Shown here piece by piece: positions 1 through 10,700 of a DNA stretch of 55,664 bases; position 1 is the stretch's first letter, and the number at the start of each line of letters is the position of its first letter. The stretch is from Bacteroidota bacterium. Its GTDB lineage: Bacteria > Bacteroidota > Bacteroidia > Chitinophagales > Chitinophagaceae. The notes under the pieces are model-generated. The model ran no database searches, was not told the origin of the DNA, and saw only the letters and a list, made by a program, of their open reading frames with translations. The position numbers and the translations under genes are program-made. The DNA is taken from NCBI GenBank assembly GCA_004292605.1, contig RDXK01000099.1, forward strand, positions 1-55,664, read 5' to 3'.

Positions 1-683
1 GGTAGACCGGGTAGACCGGCAAACGTATTGCCTGTAGTGGTGGGTAAGCCCGAACCTACAGTACCTATACGAGGGTTGCTACCAGAAGCGTTAGACATGT
101 ACAACTGGCCATTGGCTATGGCTAAACTCCTTGTATTGGTTACTGTGCTAGCTACTAATACGGACGTATTACCAGCACCTTTCGCAATATAATACTGACC
201 CGAATTAGACCCTGCAAACCATATATTGTTACCGTCATCGCTTACCGCGGATCGAATGGAACTAGTACCATAGGTAAACGTTGTGGAAGCGTCAACTACT
301 TCATTACGGTCAATCACCGCTACCACCCTATTACCGGCTGCACTGACTACTGCGGACACCCCAACCGGCTGATCATAACCACAAAGCAACAATACACTTC
401 CATTTGCCGAACGACTTAACTGCCCCTCGGAACTAGCCGAGCCCGCAATGGTTAGTCTATTTCCAGCTGTTGTATTAGGAATCACTACTGTTTGTACATA
501 AGTGCCTGTGGGGGTGTATTCATCTAAGAATACTGGTACGGATGTGTTACTTAGGTTAGCTGTGCCTGCCCCATTACTGGCATCGCCACCTGCACGGGAA
601 ACTACAATGTTTCCGGCGGTAAACTGTGCCATGGCCACTTTCCCCAGCAAACTAAAAACGAACAGGGTGTACAATTTTTTCAT
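1..683 (-). CDS. Secreted repeat-type surface protein, N-terminal part (runs off the left window edge)
   Basis: Reading leftward from an ATG at 683 there is an open frame to base 1 (227 codons visible; the C-terminus lies outside). The first ~20 residues are a signal peptide (MKK, then a hydrophobic run ending KVAMAQ), so the protein is exported. The rest is rich in Gly, Ser, Thr, Asn and Val, with segments such as VSDDGNNIWFAGSNSGQYYIA and SLAIANGQLYMSNASG, in the style of beta-propeller or NHL-like surface proteins of Bacteroidota. The last visible residues repeat LPGLPGLP. No enzyme motif is seen. A T9SS sorting domain would be expected at the missing C-terminus but cannot be seen. A good promoter lies just upstream. 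Confidence 0.8.
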   Translation of the reverse strand, partial: MKKLYTLFVFSLLGKVAMAQFTAGNIVVSRAGGDASNGAGTANLSNTSVPVFLDEYTPTGTYVQTVVIPNTTAGNRLTIAGSASSEGQLSRSANGSVLLLCGYDQPVGVSAVVSAAGNRVVAVIDRNEVVDASTTFTYGTSSIRSAVSDDGNNIWFAGSNSGQYYIAKGAGNTSVLVASTVTNTRSLAIANGQLYMSNASGSNPRIGTVGSGLPTTTGNTFAGLPGL

Positions 684-704
684 ACGTAGAATTATTTTTT
701 GGCA

Positions 705-735
705 CAAAATTAAAAGAATTTAGAAAATGTTAAAA
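705..735 (-). promoter_or_regulatory. Bacteroidota-type promoter of the left-end secreted protein
   Basis: On the minus strand the -7 box TAATTTTG (712-705) matches TAnnTTTG exactly. It is preceded at 19 bp by TTTT (735-732), one mismatch from the -33 TTTG. The start codon is 21 bp further on. The surrounding sequence is AT-rich, in contrast to the GC-rich element directly upstream. Confidence 0.5.
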
Positions 736-750
736 AATTGTTTAAGCCCT

Positions 751-850
751 GGCTGAGGGATGCAGCAGGCCGCTGAAAGCGGGTACGAAGTACGGAACCC
801 TGTAGCAGCCCGACGGCGAAGCGTGGCCCTGTGTGTGGCCGCCGGCAGCC
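751..850. repeat. GC-rich intergenic element made of consecutive small hairpins
   Basis: This ~100-base block is far more GC-rich than the rest of the window, and it is non-coding, where most intergenic DNA here is AT-rich. It is a chain of short inverted repeats: GCTG/CAGC (752-755, 763-766); CCGCT-GAA-AGCGG (770-782); GTAC-GAA-GTAC (783-793); an ACGGC-GAA-GCGT hairpin with one bulge (813-824); GGCC/GGCC (825-828, 837-840); and the palindrome GCCGGC (841-846). GGCTG at 751-755 can also pair with CAGCC at 846-850 and close the whole block. Three of the hairpins have the same GAA triloop. It sits between the GSCFA stop and the next promoter. It looks like a dispersed intergenic repeat or structured RNA, but only one copy is seen in this window. 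Confidence 0.6.
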
Positions 851-860
851 CCAAAAAAAT

Positions 861-1853
861 CTATTCGCCCAAAGGATGGCCACCAAAGTAGCTCAACTCC
901 TCGGAAAAATTAAGATTGGGATGCTGTGCTTGCAAGTTGCGGGCTCTGGCCAACTGACTAGCCAAAAACCGCAGATGTAGCTGCGATGTGGGGTGAGAGG
1001 AACGATGTTTTTTGGCAATATTGAGCTGCTTTATCTCTTCCAGCAGGGCAATGGTGGCTGGCTGCATAGCATATTTGGTGAACTCCTCCATTACGTATTG
1101 GGTAGCCAAATAATTGGGGTGAGCCAAATCGATATCGTAAAACCGATAATCTCTCAGCACATCTACCACCAATTCATAAGCGGGGAAATAGTGTAACTTA
1201 TTAAACTTTTGTACCAGGTGATGAACGGCTTCTATCAGTCGGGCTTTGCTTTTATTATTTTCTACCAAACCATCGCGTAAATGGCGTACCGGACTAATGG
1301 TAAACAGCACCTGAATACTAGGATTGTACCTAAATAGCTGGTACAAAACACCATCTAAAGCGGTGACGGTTTCCTCAATGGTGCACAAATGTTTATGAAA
1401 GGTTTGCAATGGAGCTTTATGGCAGTTGGCCACGGCGGTATGCGGTGGCTGCTGTAACCGGTAACTATAGCTGGAACCTAGTGTGATGATAAGCCAATCG
1501 GCCTTTTTTAAAAACGCCGAAGCGGCTGCTTGCGAGGCATTGATGTTTTGTAAACAAGTAGCTTTATCGGGGTGTGAAAACCGGGAGTGATGGGCCCAAC
1601 TGTTCCAAGTTTCGTTGAGGTAAAACAAATCGGCGTCGGTATAAGTATGCTGCTGTATATAGCTTAACAGGCTGTGGCAAACACTAGCAGGATCGAATAA
1701 AATGCCGTGTGGATTTTGCAGTACGGGAAACTTACCATCGGCCAAAAAATTACCGATATGCTCCGTAAAACAGCTACCTATTAGCATGATAGATTGCTGG
1801 TGATGCAAGCTTGGGCTTAGCGGCGGTATGGTGATGGATGCTTGTAGTTTCAT
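861..1853 (-). CDS. GSCFA domain protein
   Basis: The 330-residue protein carries the family signature GSCF at residues 26-29 (GSCFTEHIG), then NPHGILFDP, LGSSYSY, TISPVRHLRDG and the typical late block with ELVVDVLRDYRFYDIDLAHPN. The GSCFA family is related to GDSL/SGNH hydrolases, with the early GS segment and the late D..HP block in the expected catalytic places. It is common in Bacteroidota and its substrate is unknown. No signal peptide is seen, so it is probably cytoplasmic. The ATG overlaps the stop of the HMG-CoA-lyase-like gene by 4 bp (ATGA), so the two are translationally coupled in an operon that begins with rlmB. Confidence 0.85.
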   Translation of the reverse strand: MKLQASITIPPLSPSLHHQQSIMLIGSCFTEHIGNFLADGKFPVLQNPHGILFDPASVCHSLLSYIQQHTYTDADLFYLNETWNSWAHHSRFSHPDKATCLQNINASQAAASAFLKKADWLIITLGSSYSYRLQQPPHTAVANCHKAPLQTFHKHLCTIEETVTALDGVLYQLFRYNPSIQVLFTISPVRHLRDGLVENNKSKARLIEAVHHLVQKFNKLHYFPAYELVVDVLRDYRFYDIDLAHPNYLATQYVMEEFTKYAMQPATIALLEEIKQLNIAKKHRSSHPTSQLHLRFLASQLARARNLQAQHPNLNFSEELSYFGGHPLGE

Positions 1854-2710
1854 GCTTGAAAAATAGAAGATGCCATGTGTAAAGCTTGCTGATAAGCTGC
1901 CTCATTAAACTGTGAAGGCAACAGACTGTTTTGCCGCAGATATTGTAACACCCAATGCGTATCTACATTACCTACTAAATGATCTTGTGCCATGGGGCAG
2001 CCGCCAATGCCCAGCAAAGCCGCATCGAAACGGGTACAGCCACTGTTAAAAGCCGCCATTAATTTGGGCTGCCAGTTGGTGGCGGTGGCGTGTAAATGTA
2101 CGCCCCACTGTATACTTGGGTAGGCCTGCGTTAAAGTAGTAAGGGCGGTTTCAATTTGCTCGGGTGTGGCTATGCCCACGGTATCGGCCAGGGAAATAGT
2201 TTGTACCCCTAGCTGCACCATGGTTTGGGCCCAATGCAACAGAATGGCGGTACAATACTCATCGGCATACGGATTTCCAAAACCCATACTTAGGTATACT
2301 ACTAGCTGCTTATGGTTTTTTACACAAAGCTCCTGAATGGCCTCTACCCTTTCCACACTTTGCTGTTGGGTGCTATTGGTATTACGCAGCTGAAACGTAG
2401 GCGATACCGAAAAGGGAAAGCCTAAATAGCTAATTTTTTCTTGTGCGGTAGCTTCAATAGCTCCACGCTCATTGGCCACAATAGCTAATAGCTTGGTGGC
2501 AGTATTACTTACATCGAGCTGGTTTAATACCTCCTGTGTATCGGCCATTTGTGGTATGGCTTTGGCCGATACATAGCTACCAAAATCGATGGTATGAAAA
2601 CCAACGTTTAGGAGTTGCTGAATATAAGCCACTTTAGTAGCCGTGGGTATGGGCGTGGCCCAACCTTGCATAGCATCCCTAGGGCATTCTACTAACTGTA
2701 ATGGTGGCAT
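1850..2710 (-). CDS. Hydroxymethylglutaryl-CoA lyase-like protein
   Basis: The 286-residue protein is a DRE-TIM-type TIM barrel of the HMGL-like family. HMG-CoA lyases split 3-hydroxy-3-methylglutaryl-CoA into acetyl-CoA and acetoacetate in leucine breakdown. Visible family residues are the N-terminal VECPRDAMQ (Arg and the metal-binding Asp kept), FGSYVSAKAIPQMAD, LADTVGIATPEQI, the metal-binding HLH pair and GIGGCPMAQDHLVGN with the active-site loop Cys and metal-ligand Asn. Some positions differ from the classic enzyme (ECPRDAM for VGPRDGL; HLHATAT for HCHDTYG), so the exact substrate is not certain. It starts 2 bp after the rlmB stop and overlaps the GSCFA gene by 4 bp. Confidence 0.8.
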   Translation of the reverse strand: MPPLQLVECPRDAMQGWATPIPTATKVAYIQQLLNVGFHTIDFGSYVSAKAIPQMADTQEVLNQLDVSNTATKLLAIVANERGAIEATAQEKISYLGFPFSVSPTFQLRNTNSTQQQSVERVEAIQELCVKNHKQLVVYLSMGFGNPYADEYCTAILLHWAQTMVQLGVQTISLADTVGIATPEQIETALTTLTQAYPSIQWGVHLHATATNWQPKLMAAFNSGCTRFDAALLGIGGCPMAQDHLVGNVDTHWVLQYLRQNSLLPSQFNEAAYQQALHMASSIFQA

Positions 2711-2712
2711 AT

Positions 2713-3453
2713 TTACAATCGTTGTTTCAAAGCTTCGTATAACATAATTCCGGCGGCTACACTTACGTTTAAGCTATCAAAATTACCCGCCATGGGTATG
2801 GCAAATTTTTGGTTGGCGGCTTTACTCATATAATTGGCTACGCCTTTTTCCTCGTTTCCTAAAACAAAACAAGTAGGCTCTGCCAATGGCAATTGGTGAA
2901 GTAAAGTAGTGGCCTTCATTTCGCTGGCATACACCATAATACCGCTGGTACGGCAGGTTTCTAAGGCTACCAGTAAGCTAGGTACACGGCAAATATGAAT
3001 TTGCTCTAAAGCACCGGCACTACTTTTTACAGCATCTTCCTGCAGGGCACCCACCCCTTTATCGGGTATAATAATGGCCTGGGCACCGCAGCATAAGGCA
3101 CTTCGGGCAATGGCGCCAATATTCCGAACATCGGTTACACCATCGAGCATTAAAAAAAGCGGCACCTGGCCGGCTTGCAAAACCTGCTCAATTACCTCCT
3201 CTAAATTTTGGTAAACAACGGTGGTTTTAAATGCTACCACACCTTGGTGCTGCACACCGCTTAGGGCATTGAGCTTTTCGTTAGGTACGTATTGTATGGG
3301 TATGTTTCGCTGCTGAGCTAGGGTGCGTATTTCGTGTACGGCTTCGCCAGAGGCATTTTTAAACAACAGTATTTTATCGATATTGGTAGTACCTTTTAAC
3401 GCCTCAATAACTGGGTTGCGACCGCTAATTATATTTTTCTTTTGCTGAAACAT
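2713..3453 (-). CDS. rlmB: 23S rRNA (guanosine-2'-O-)-methyltransferase RlmB
   Basis: The 246-residue SpoU/TrmH-family enzyme is expected to methylate the ribose of a guanosine in 23S rRNA (G2251 in E. coli) from S-adenosylmethionine. The N-terminal substrate-binding domain starts with ISGRNPVIEALKG. The trefoil-knot catalytic domain shows motif 1 DGVTDVRNIGAIARSA, motif 2 LGNEEKGV and motif 3 IPMAGNFDSLNVSVAAGIMLYE. The length is normal. It is the first gene of the operon with the HMG-CoA-lyase-like and GSCFA genes. That pairing is metabolic happenstance as far as the sequence shows. Confidence 0.93.
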   Translation of the reverse strand: MFQQKKNIISGRNPVIEALKGTTNIDKILLFKNASGEAVHEIRTLAQQRNIPIQYVPNEKLNALSGVQHQGVVAFKTTVVYQNLEEVIEQVLQAGQVPLFLMLDGVTDVRNIGAIARSALCCGAQAIIIPDKGVGALQEDAVKSSAGALEQIHICRVPSLLVALETCRTSGIMVYASEMKATTLLHQLPLAEPTCFVLGNEEKGVANYMSKAANQKFAIPMAGNFDSLNVSVAAGIMLYEALKQRL

Positions 3454-3510
3454 GCCGCAAAAATAGAGAACTTGTAGCGGAATGCACGGTAGGCTACCAT
3501 AAAGCGGCGT

Positions 3511-4626
3511 TTATTGGCTGGCACCACTAAGTTCCGCCTGTGCCAATAACCACTCTGCCAACTCTATACTTTTTAAACGCTGGCAAATACGCTGCATAGA
3601 ATAAAGTGTGGTGGGAGCATGGTATTTTTTTAACAACTGTACTTTTTTAGCCACGGGTAGCCGGCTATAGGTAATGGCCCACATATTACAAATAAGCTGT
3701 GTTACGGGCATACGATGTAATGATAACAGGAAATTGGCTCCCAAATCGGGCACACCCACGGGGTACCTTTTGCCACCACCAAAATCATGTTCTATATACT
3801 TACCTTTTAGTTCCATGGTAGGAATATGCATTTTAGGATACACTTCTCCAAACTCATCAGGTTCATGCTGTGGTAGTAAATGGGCAAAGTTTTTTTGAAT
3901 CAATTCGTTCGCTTCTAATTCCGTCTCGTACCTATCTACGGCGGCAATATCGTGTGTATGTACAGCCATCAAATCGTTACCCAATGTTTCCATTGTTATT
4001 TCAAAATCCGGGTTTTCGTCTATCACCCAACTGGCCAATTCTGCACGGCGGTGGGCAAATGCAGGGTTAGCATATTCCTTTACGGCCCAAGCGGAAATAA
4101 CTGCCGATGGCTGTGGATAATGCAATACACGTGTAAGTATATTTTTATGAAAGATGGCCTGCTGGCAAAGCCAAGCTTGCTCCGCTGTTGTAAAAACTAT
4201 GTTCCGCGTAAAGCGATACATTTTGTCTATACATTCCTCCCGCTGTAGCTCGGTTAAGTTTCGGTTTTCCGTGTAACAAAGTTGAAACACTCGAAATAGT
4301 AAGCTACTCGTAGCTGCTGGCAGTACGGCCACAGTACCCTCGTACCAAACCGTAGGGTTAGCGGCTGGCAAAACTTTTGGCATTTTGGCACCATACTGCA
4401 AACTACGGATAACCAATGAATGCCTACTTATACGCTGCGATGAAAACCAACTATCGCATGTAAGTTGTAGCAATGTATGAAAAACATTTACATTAAACTG
4501 AAACAAACGAAGCGTTTCTCGTACATACAAAAAATCTTTGTAAGTAGTAATCAAATCATCGGGTGGGTATTGGTTTTTCCATTCCAGAACCATGCGTTGC
4601 AGTTCCCGTTTCATGGTGTTTTTCAT
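3511..4626 (-). CDS. Hypothetical protein, 371 aa
   Basis: I do not recognise this family. The protein is soluble, with no signal peptide or membrane segment, mostly helical in appearance, and rich in Trp, Tyr, His and Leu. A Gly-rich stretch (HDFGGGKRYPVGVPDLGANFLLSLHR, about residues 287-312) splits it into a larger N-terminal and a smaller C-terminal helical part. The start could be the ATG at 4626 or the one four codons later at 4614. It lies downstream of sprA in the same direction, but a strong terminator at 4698-4727 separates them, so it is probably a separate unit. There is no reason in the sequence to link it to secretion. Confidence 0.75.
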   Translation of the reverse strand: MKNTMKRELQRMVLEWKNQYPPDDLITTYKDFLYVRETLRLFQFNVNVFHTLLQLTCDSWFSSQRISRHSLVIRSLQYGAKMPKVLPAANPTVWYEGTVAVLPAATSSLLFRVFQLCYTENRNLTELQREECIDKMYRFTRNIVFTTAEQAWLCQQAIFHKNILTRVLHYPQPSAVISAWAVKEYANPAFAHRRAELASWVIDENPDFEITMETLGNDLMAVHTHDIAAVDRYETELEANELIQKNFAHLLPQHEPDEFGEVYPKMHIPTMELKGKYIEHDFGGGKRYPVGVPDLGANFLLSLHRMPVTQLICNMWAITYSRLPVAKKVQLLKKYHAPTTLYSMQRICQRLKSIELAEWLLAQAELSGASQ

Positions 4627-4697
4627 GTGGGTATTTTTTACAACATAAAGCTAGTTACAAAAAGATATTACAAAGGCTTTGGTGGAAAAAAAATTCA

Positions 4698-4727
4698 TAA
4701 AAAACCAGCGTTGGTGTGCCGCTGGTT
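4698..4727 (-). terminator. Rho-independent terminator after sprA
   Basis: On the minus strand an 8-bp perfect stem, AACCAGCG (4727-4720) and CGCTGGTT (4710-4703), with a 9-base loop is followed by a T-run (4702-4698). It lies 32 bp after the sprA stop. Confidence 0.85.
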
Positions 4728-4758
4728 CGAGTTATTTTGAAGCTTGGTAAATAAGTTT

Positions 4759-7700
4759 CTACTGTGCCAAGCTGATACGTATTTGTATACCGGCCCTAGT
4801 ATCGGTAGTGGGGGCACTGGTGCTTATGTACGGTATCACTCTACGCTGGTTAAAATACAGTTTTACATTGAACCTATTGTTCAATACATAATCGATACTT
4901 GGCTGTATTTGAATTACTTTTTGGCCACCTGTACCAAAGGAATTGGGCTGATCGAGTCGACTATTGGTTTGAATATCGTCTCTCATACTTAAATCGAGTC
5001 GAACATTGATATCGTTCTCTAATTTCTTTCCCTTCATTCCGGGAATTTTAAATGGCAGGCGAACACCTCTTTTGCGGTAACTACCACCTATTACCCATTC
5101 CGTGCTACGAACTTCGCTCAACTGATAATCTACCAAGCTTAAACTTAGTTGGCGACTTTTTTTGTACTCAAACTTAATATTCATTTGATCTACCGTAGTA
5201 ACATCAAAACCTATCAATGGCATAAACTGCTCCTGCATAGTTAAGTTAGGTACTAGGAAAAACGGTACATAGTTACCAGAAATGGTATCAATAAAGCCGG
5301 GAGCATTTAACCTAAATGGATCTAAATAATTCAACGCACTTGTGAAACTATTCATACTTAAAGTACCGCTATAACCATGCGTTACCGCTATGTTGCTAAA
5401 CTTTTGCTGCAAGCCCGGTAACCGTGTTAAGCCAGTATAGGTAAGGCGCCAATTGGGCAAGGGCCGTATACCACGGAAAGGGTTACTACGTATACTACTA
5501 TTGTTTTGGTTTAATAAACTTACACTACTAACATCTCTACCTGTGTAGGCCGCAATAAAGGCGGGTATCAATACATCCTGCGAGTATTTGCCATAACCAC
5601 GGGCAAAACCATCTGCCGTAAACTTTTGCGATTGTGGCAACGATTGCCAGTAAGGGTTGCCTTCTGCCACACGGCGGCTGATACTAACTCTATTCTCCTG
5701 AAACTCCTTGAATGTATTGCTAAGCTGGCCCTGTTGTATTTTTTCAAAAAGGGTATTAAAGGCAATATAGCTTACACTAAAACCACCGGCTGCGTACGGA
5801 CTCAAATGCCCAAAATTATTTCCAGAACCTGTGGTATCCTTAAATAGTTCGCTGTATTCTTTATTATAACTTTTATCAATATTTACATCAATAATTAATT
5901 CCCTTATGGGCTCTAGCTGTGCCGTAACACCTAAGCGTTGTTCAAAGTTTTGGCGAAACATCAGGTTAAACGTGCTATCTCTGGAAATCAATCCTTTGTT
6001 GGCTTTATCTCTTAACCAAGCTTGGTTAGGCTGGCCACCAAACACATAATCTAACCCCGGCTGCATGCTGGCAAAATTGTTACCCAATAGGCGAGCACTA
6101 TCCATAAAACCCGGTACACGACTTCTAAAGTTTTCGCTATAGTTTACACTTACTCTTTTTAACATGGTAAGCAGTTGGCCACCCGTACGTACAAACGGAT
6201 TCAGCTCCATGGGTTCGTTCATTCGCATTTGCCTTGCTTGCTGGCGTGCATTGCGTTTTAGCTCCCTCCATTTACGTAGTGCCAACACTTTTTCTCTACC
6301 CTTTTTATTTTTAACTACTTCTTCCCTAGTAGGAATATTGGCCATTGGGTCGAAGCTAGCTTTAGCGGCAGGTACATTTAAGGTTTCGGGTTTTTTGTTT
6401 CGCTGGGACCCTTTGGATGGGGCGTTGTTGACCGATACCGATGGGCCGTTTTCTAAATTGCGGAAGAAGCGACTTTTTTGGTACAATCGGGTAAAATCAA
6501 ACTCACCATTGAACGTATTTTCCTGGCTATTCTCTAAAAAATTTCCAAAATTGCGAGCCAATAAACTTGCTGCCAACCAATTGTAACCAGTGCTATAATT
6601 GTACCTGGCGGTTATCCAATCCGTCATCGGAAATTTACTCAGCGGGAATGTATAACTTACAATTGCTTTTTGTTTGTAATCGGTATTACGACCACCATTT
6701 AAAAAGTTTCTTCGTACGGTATCTCGTTTGGCTTGCGTATTTAGCGAACCAAAAGGTTCATCTACCCTTGCCATGTTAGAAGCAGTAAAATCAAAGTTGA
6801 GGCTACGGCTCATATCCCACCGCATATTGTAAAACCTATCAAACGTGAAAAATTTATCGTAGGTAGTATCCACTCTATCTATCTTACCATCAAAACTTAC
6901 AATACGGGGTATAAACTGCCCAAACTGTCTGTTTACATCTACCCTAACACCCAATAGCTGTGGCTTCAAATTGAAATTAAAATCTCGAACCAAACTAAAC
7001 CAAGCCGATTTATTGCGGAATAGTTTTTTAAATGGCTCCACAAATTTTGGTGCGGAATTATAGGTGTAGCCAAGCCCCACACGGTGCCTAGTAACTTGGT
7101 TTTGTGTAATTACTGGCGTGGTTTGCGTGGTACGAATGTAGGAGTAGCTAAAATCAAAATTCTTCAAATTCCACAGCCTGTTTTTCTTAGCATTTTGGCC
7201 AAAACGTACATTGGTAAAATTAAGCGTGGTAATGGTAGTTTGATCTAGCGCCGCCCTGCGTACACTATCCCTATTAGTGGCGGTACGTAACTTATCTTTA
7301 AAAAATACATCCTGATCGAACGGATCGTATTCGGGTGTTTTGATGGTACGATTAATACTAGCAAAAACAGGTATGGATGCACCTGCACTTTTGGGCACTA
7401 GCTTACCTACATCTATTTGCGTAGCAGCATCAAACTGCACCATATTATCTCGGGCTCGTTCGTTTACTCTTTGCTCTATTGCACCAAACCCCTGTGTGTA
7501 GGTATTGGCACTTACACTAAAGGTTCCTAAATCGGCCAATTTAAAATCTACTCTCCCTAATGCTGCCCAGCCACCTTTTTCATCTATTCGGCTTAGTCGT
7601 AACTCGTTTATCCATACCTCAGTACTCAGCGGAGAGGTAACACCACCTTGGGCGTTTTCTACCGCAAATAAAATACCTCTCACCTCTGCCAAATTCGGGT

Positions 7701-10700
7701 TACCTAGCAATGAGTATGTCTTATTGCCAATACGTTCTCTATAAATATTTCCTAGCGAGGCTCCGCCTGCGTTTCGCCGCAGTTTAAGGTTCACCAATTC
7801 CTGCAGGGCAAAATCTAAATTATTGGCAGCTGGCCATACCAAAGTATCGCTTGCATTGCTATTAAACGGCGTTACTTGCAGCGGAATTTTTATTTCGTAG
7901 TAGTTGTTCAAAAAGTCTTGCCCTATTCTTATCACCGCATTCAAATCGCCATTATTTACAGGGCGTGCACCCAATACGCTTTCGGCGTGTATAAACATGT
8001 TTAATTGACCGTATTGACGTAAATCAAGATTGAGTGTTTTGAAAACCGCTCTTGCATCACCTTCTTGTAAATCGGTGATTTTCAAACTCATGCTTTGCTC
8101 GTTCTGCAAAAGGTTCACGCCATTGTTACTCAAAAATTGCACACGCTCTATACCCGGTGGTATACGGTATGGTATGGGAGTACGGTTGCTGTTTTCTTCC
8201 ACGTTTACGGCCAACGTATTCAATACAGTTCCTGTATTGGCTGGTAAAGGATTGTACTGGCCCACCGTATCTAACTTAAAGGTAAAATTACGCCACTGGT
8301 TACGCACCAAATCTAAGCGGGCAAAACGTAGCACTACACTATCCTCAAAGCCACTCATAAACATGCGTATAAAACGTATGCTTTTAAAGTCGGGAATATT
8401 ACCTACCCGGCGGTTAAAATCTCTAATGGGCACTCTGAATAAATACCAGCGTTCATTGCCTGTGCTACCATTGGCATAGCGAATATTTACATTTCTTACA
8501 TCGGTAATAAAACGGGAATTGCTTACGTTCATGCCGGGTTTTAAATCTACCTCATACTCGTAAAACTCTTCACTTTCGTTAAGGGTGTTATCGCGGTTTA
8601 AATCTTCATTATCAGGAAATAAAGTTGCTGCACTGGAAAACTGTGCACCACCTTCAGCCACACTAGAGTTGCCTTCCGGGTTATTAAACGCCTTGTATCT
8701 ACCCAAAATACCGGTTCCACGGGCATCGTACAAACCATTTCTATACCATACATAATCATCGTTTCCAGGGTCGTTTTGAAAGCGTTGCAGTGTAGCAGCA
8801 TTCACCACCGTACTTAGTGCTTGCAAGTAGCGGGCATGTTTTCTACGCTCATCGGTATTGCTATAGCCATCAAAACCTACATCCTGAAACGGTCTGTCGG
8901 CAGGGTCGTTACTAAAGGCCTGTGTTACTTGTATAGGGTTTACTGGTGTACGGCCCCAAGCATTGGAGCTATCCACCGCTGCCGGCTGGTTTGGCGTAGG
9001 CATACCGTTTTCGTAAAAACGTTTCCCGTCTTTCAGTACATCTTCACTCACATTTCCCAAGTTCAGGTATAGCTTTCCACCATTGCTGTTGGGGTTGCGT
9101 ATAAAAGGATCTTGCACCCAAAATTCTACAAACTCCACGTTACCTGTTTCAAAATCAGTTTGGTCGATATTTCGCATGATACCACCCCAACGGTTACGAG
9201 GATTGCGTAACCTACCATTGGCATCTATTTCGCTACTACGAGCTTCAAAATTATAGGGCCCTTTTTCGGTGGGGTAATACGCCATATCAAAGGTGGCGGT
9301 TTGCACATCGGTAATATTGGTAGTACGCTGTGGAAAAAGCTCACGGGTAAACACCGCTCTCACACGTGGGTCGCTTAGCTCATCTAGGTTTCTACGTACT
9401 GGGTTATTAGGGTTATCCTTATCCTGTAATACGGGTTCTATATTGTACCAAGCTAGTTTTGCTCGGTTTTTATTGTAATCTAAACTATCGGGCAAACTAC
9501 CTTCTGGGAACAAACCATTGCCTTGCGGTGTACTGGCAAGTGTCCATGCCACAAACGGGAAACGTAAATCAATACTGTTACGGGTTCCTTCAAAATCATC
9601 TATATAAATCAATCCATTTTCGCCCTTTCCAATTTGTGGTGGATGCCCTGGCTGTAACAAAGCTGCTTCACCATACGCATTTACACTACTCATGGCGGTG
9701 GTACTGTAGAAAGGTAATTTATCGAGCCACTTGGTTAGTCGAGGTAAATCGGACCGATAACTAAAATCTAGTCCGTACATCGTGTTTCGAATTGGGTCCT
9801 CGCCAAAGTTCATTTTGGTGAAAAATGGTCGCTCCCTTAACCTCGTTAGCGATGCACCTACATTCAGTTTTTTGGAAGCCATATAATCTAACCGAAGACC
9901 AAAAAAACTACGCTGCTGTATACCAAAAGTTCCATTATTCTCAAACTGTACCTGCACAGGTAAACCAGCATTGGATATAGCAGGATTAATAATTTTAAGC
10001 GAACCAAGGTTATAGTCGATAGAATAATCTACCCCTTCTCGCAATAGCTGCCCACCTGCGGTAACGGTAACACTACCTTGCGGAATATTAAAAGCTCCCA
10101 AATAAATTTCGGAACTAGAACTTCCTTTGGCCGAGCCTTGGGCAATAAATCGGTTCAGGTTTGCAAAAGTTTGTGCAATGGCTTTGATGCTATCATATAA
10201 CTGATAGTACACATATTTATTTTTCACCGGTTGTGGCAAACCACCAAATGCCAAGGTGTCTAAATCTCTACCAAATGGTTCTAGCACAGGGAAGATGATT
10301 TTTCCCTGCTGCGGTAGTACCGTAAATCCATCCACAAAATCGTATAACCCATCGGGCTGTGGATCGTTTCGGTTGTTCAATCTATCTGCTTTCAAAATAG
10401 AAATCAACGGCCTACCTTCCACACTGGGTGAGGTTTCTGGTAAAAAACGCTTGAAGCCGCTGCTAGGTTCTTGGTATAAAATGTTTAACTTAAAGTCGGG
10501 CTGAGAAATTCCTGCCACATCTAACGAATAAATATTTTTCATCATCAGTTGCCAGATGGGTAAGTTCACCCTAGCAGACGTGGCTTTTAATAATTTTAGG
10601 AACAATACACGCTGTACACCTTGGGTACTGTCTACTGCTATTTCCTGCGAAAATTCACCGACTTGAAAAGTTCTACCATTGAAAGTATATTGATACGCTA

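Noticed and set aside
1-20. Tandem copy of a GGTAGACC word at the left edge
   Set aside because: It encodes the repeated LPGLPG of the secreted protein, so it is coding, not a site.
6164-6586. 140-codon frame opposite sprA
   Set aside because: It lies on the antisense strand of sprA, has no family features, and the sprA frame is unbroken.
8030-8479. 149-codon frame opposite sprA
   Set aside because: Same reason: an antisense shadow in a long gene.
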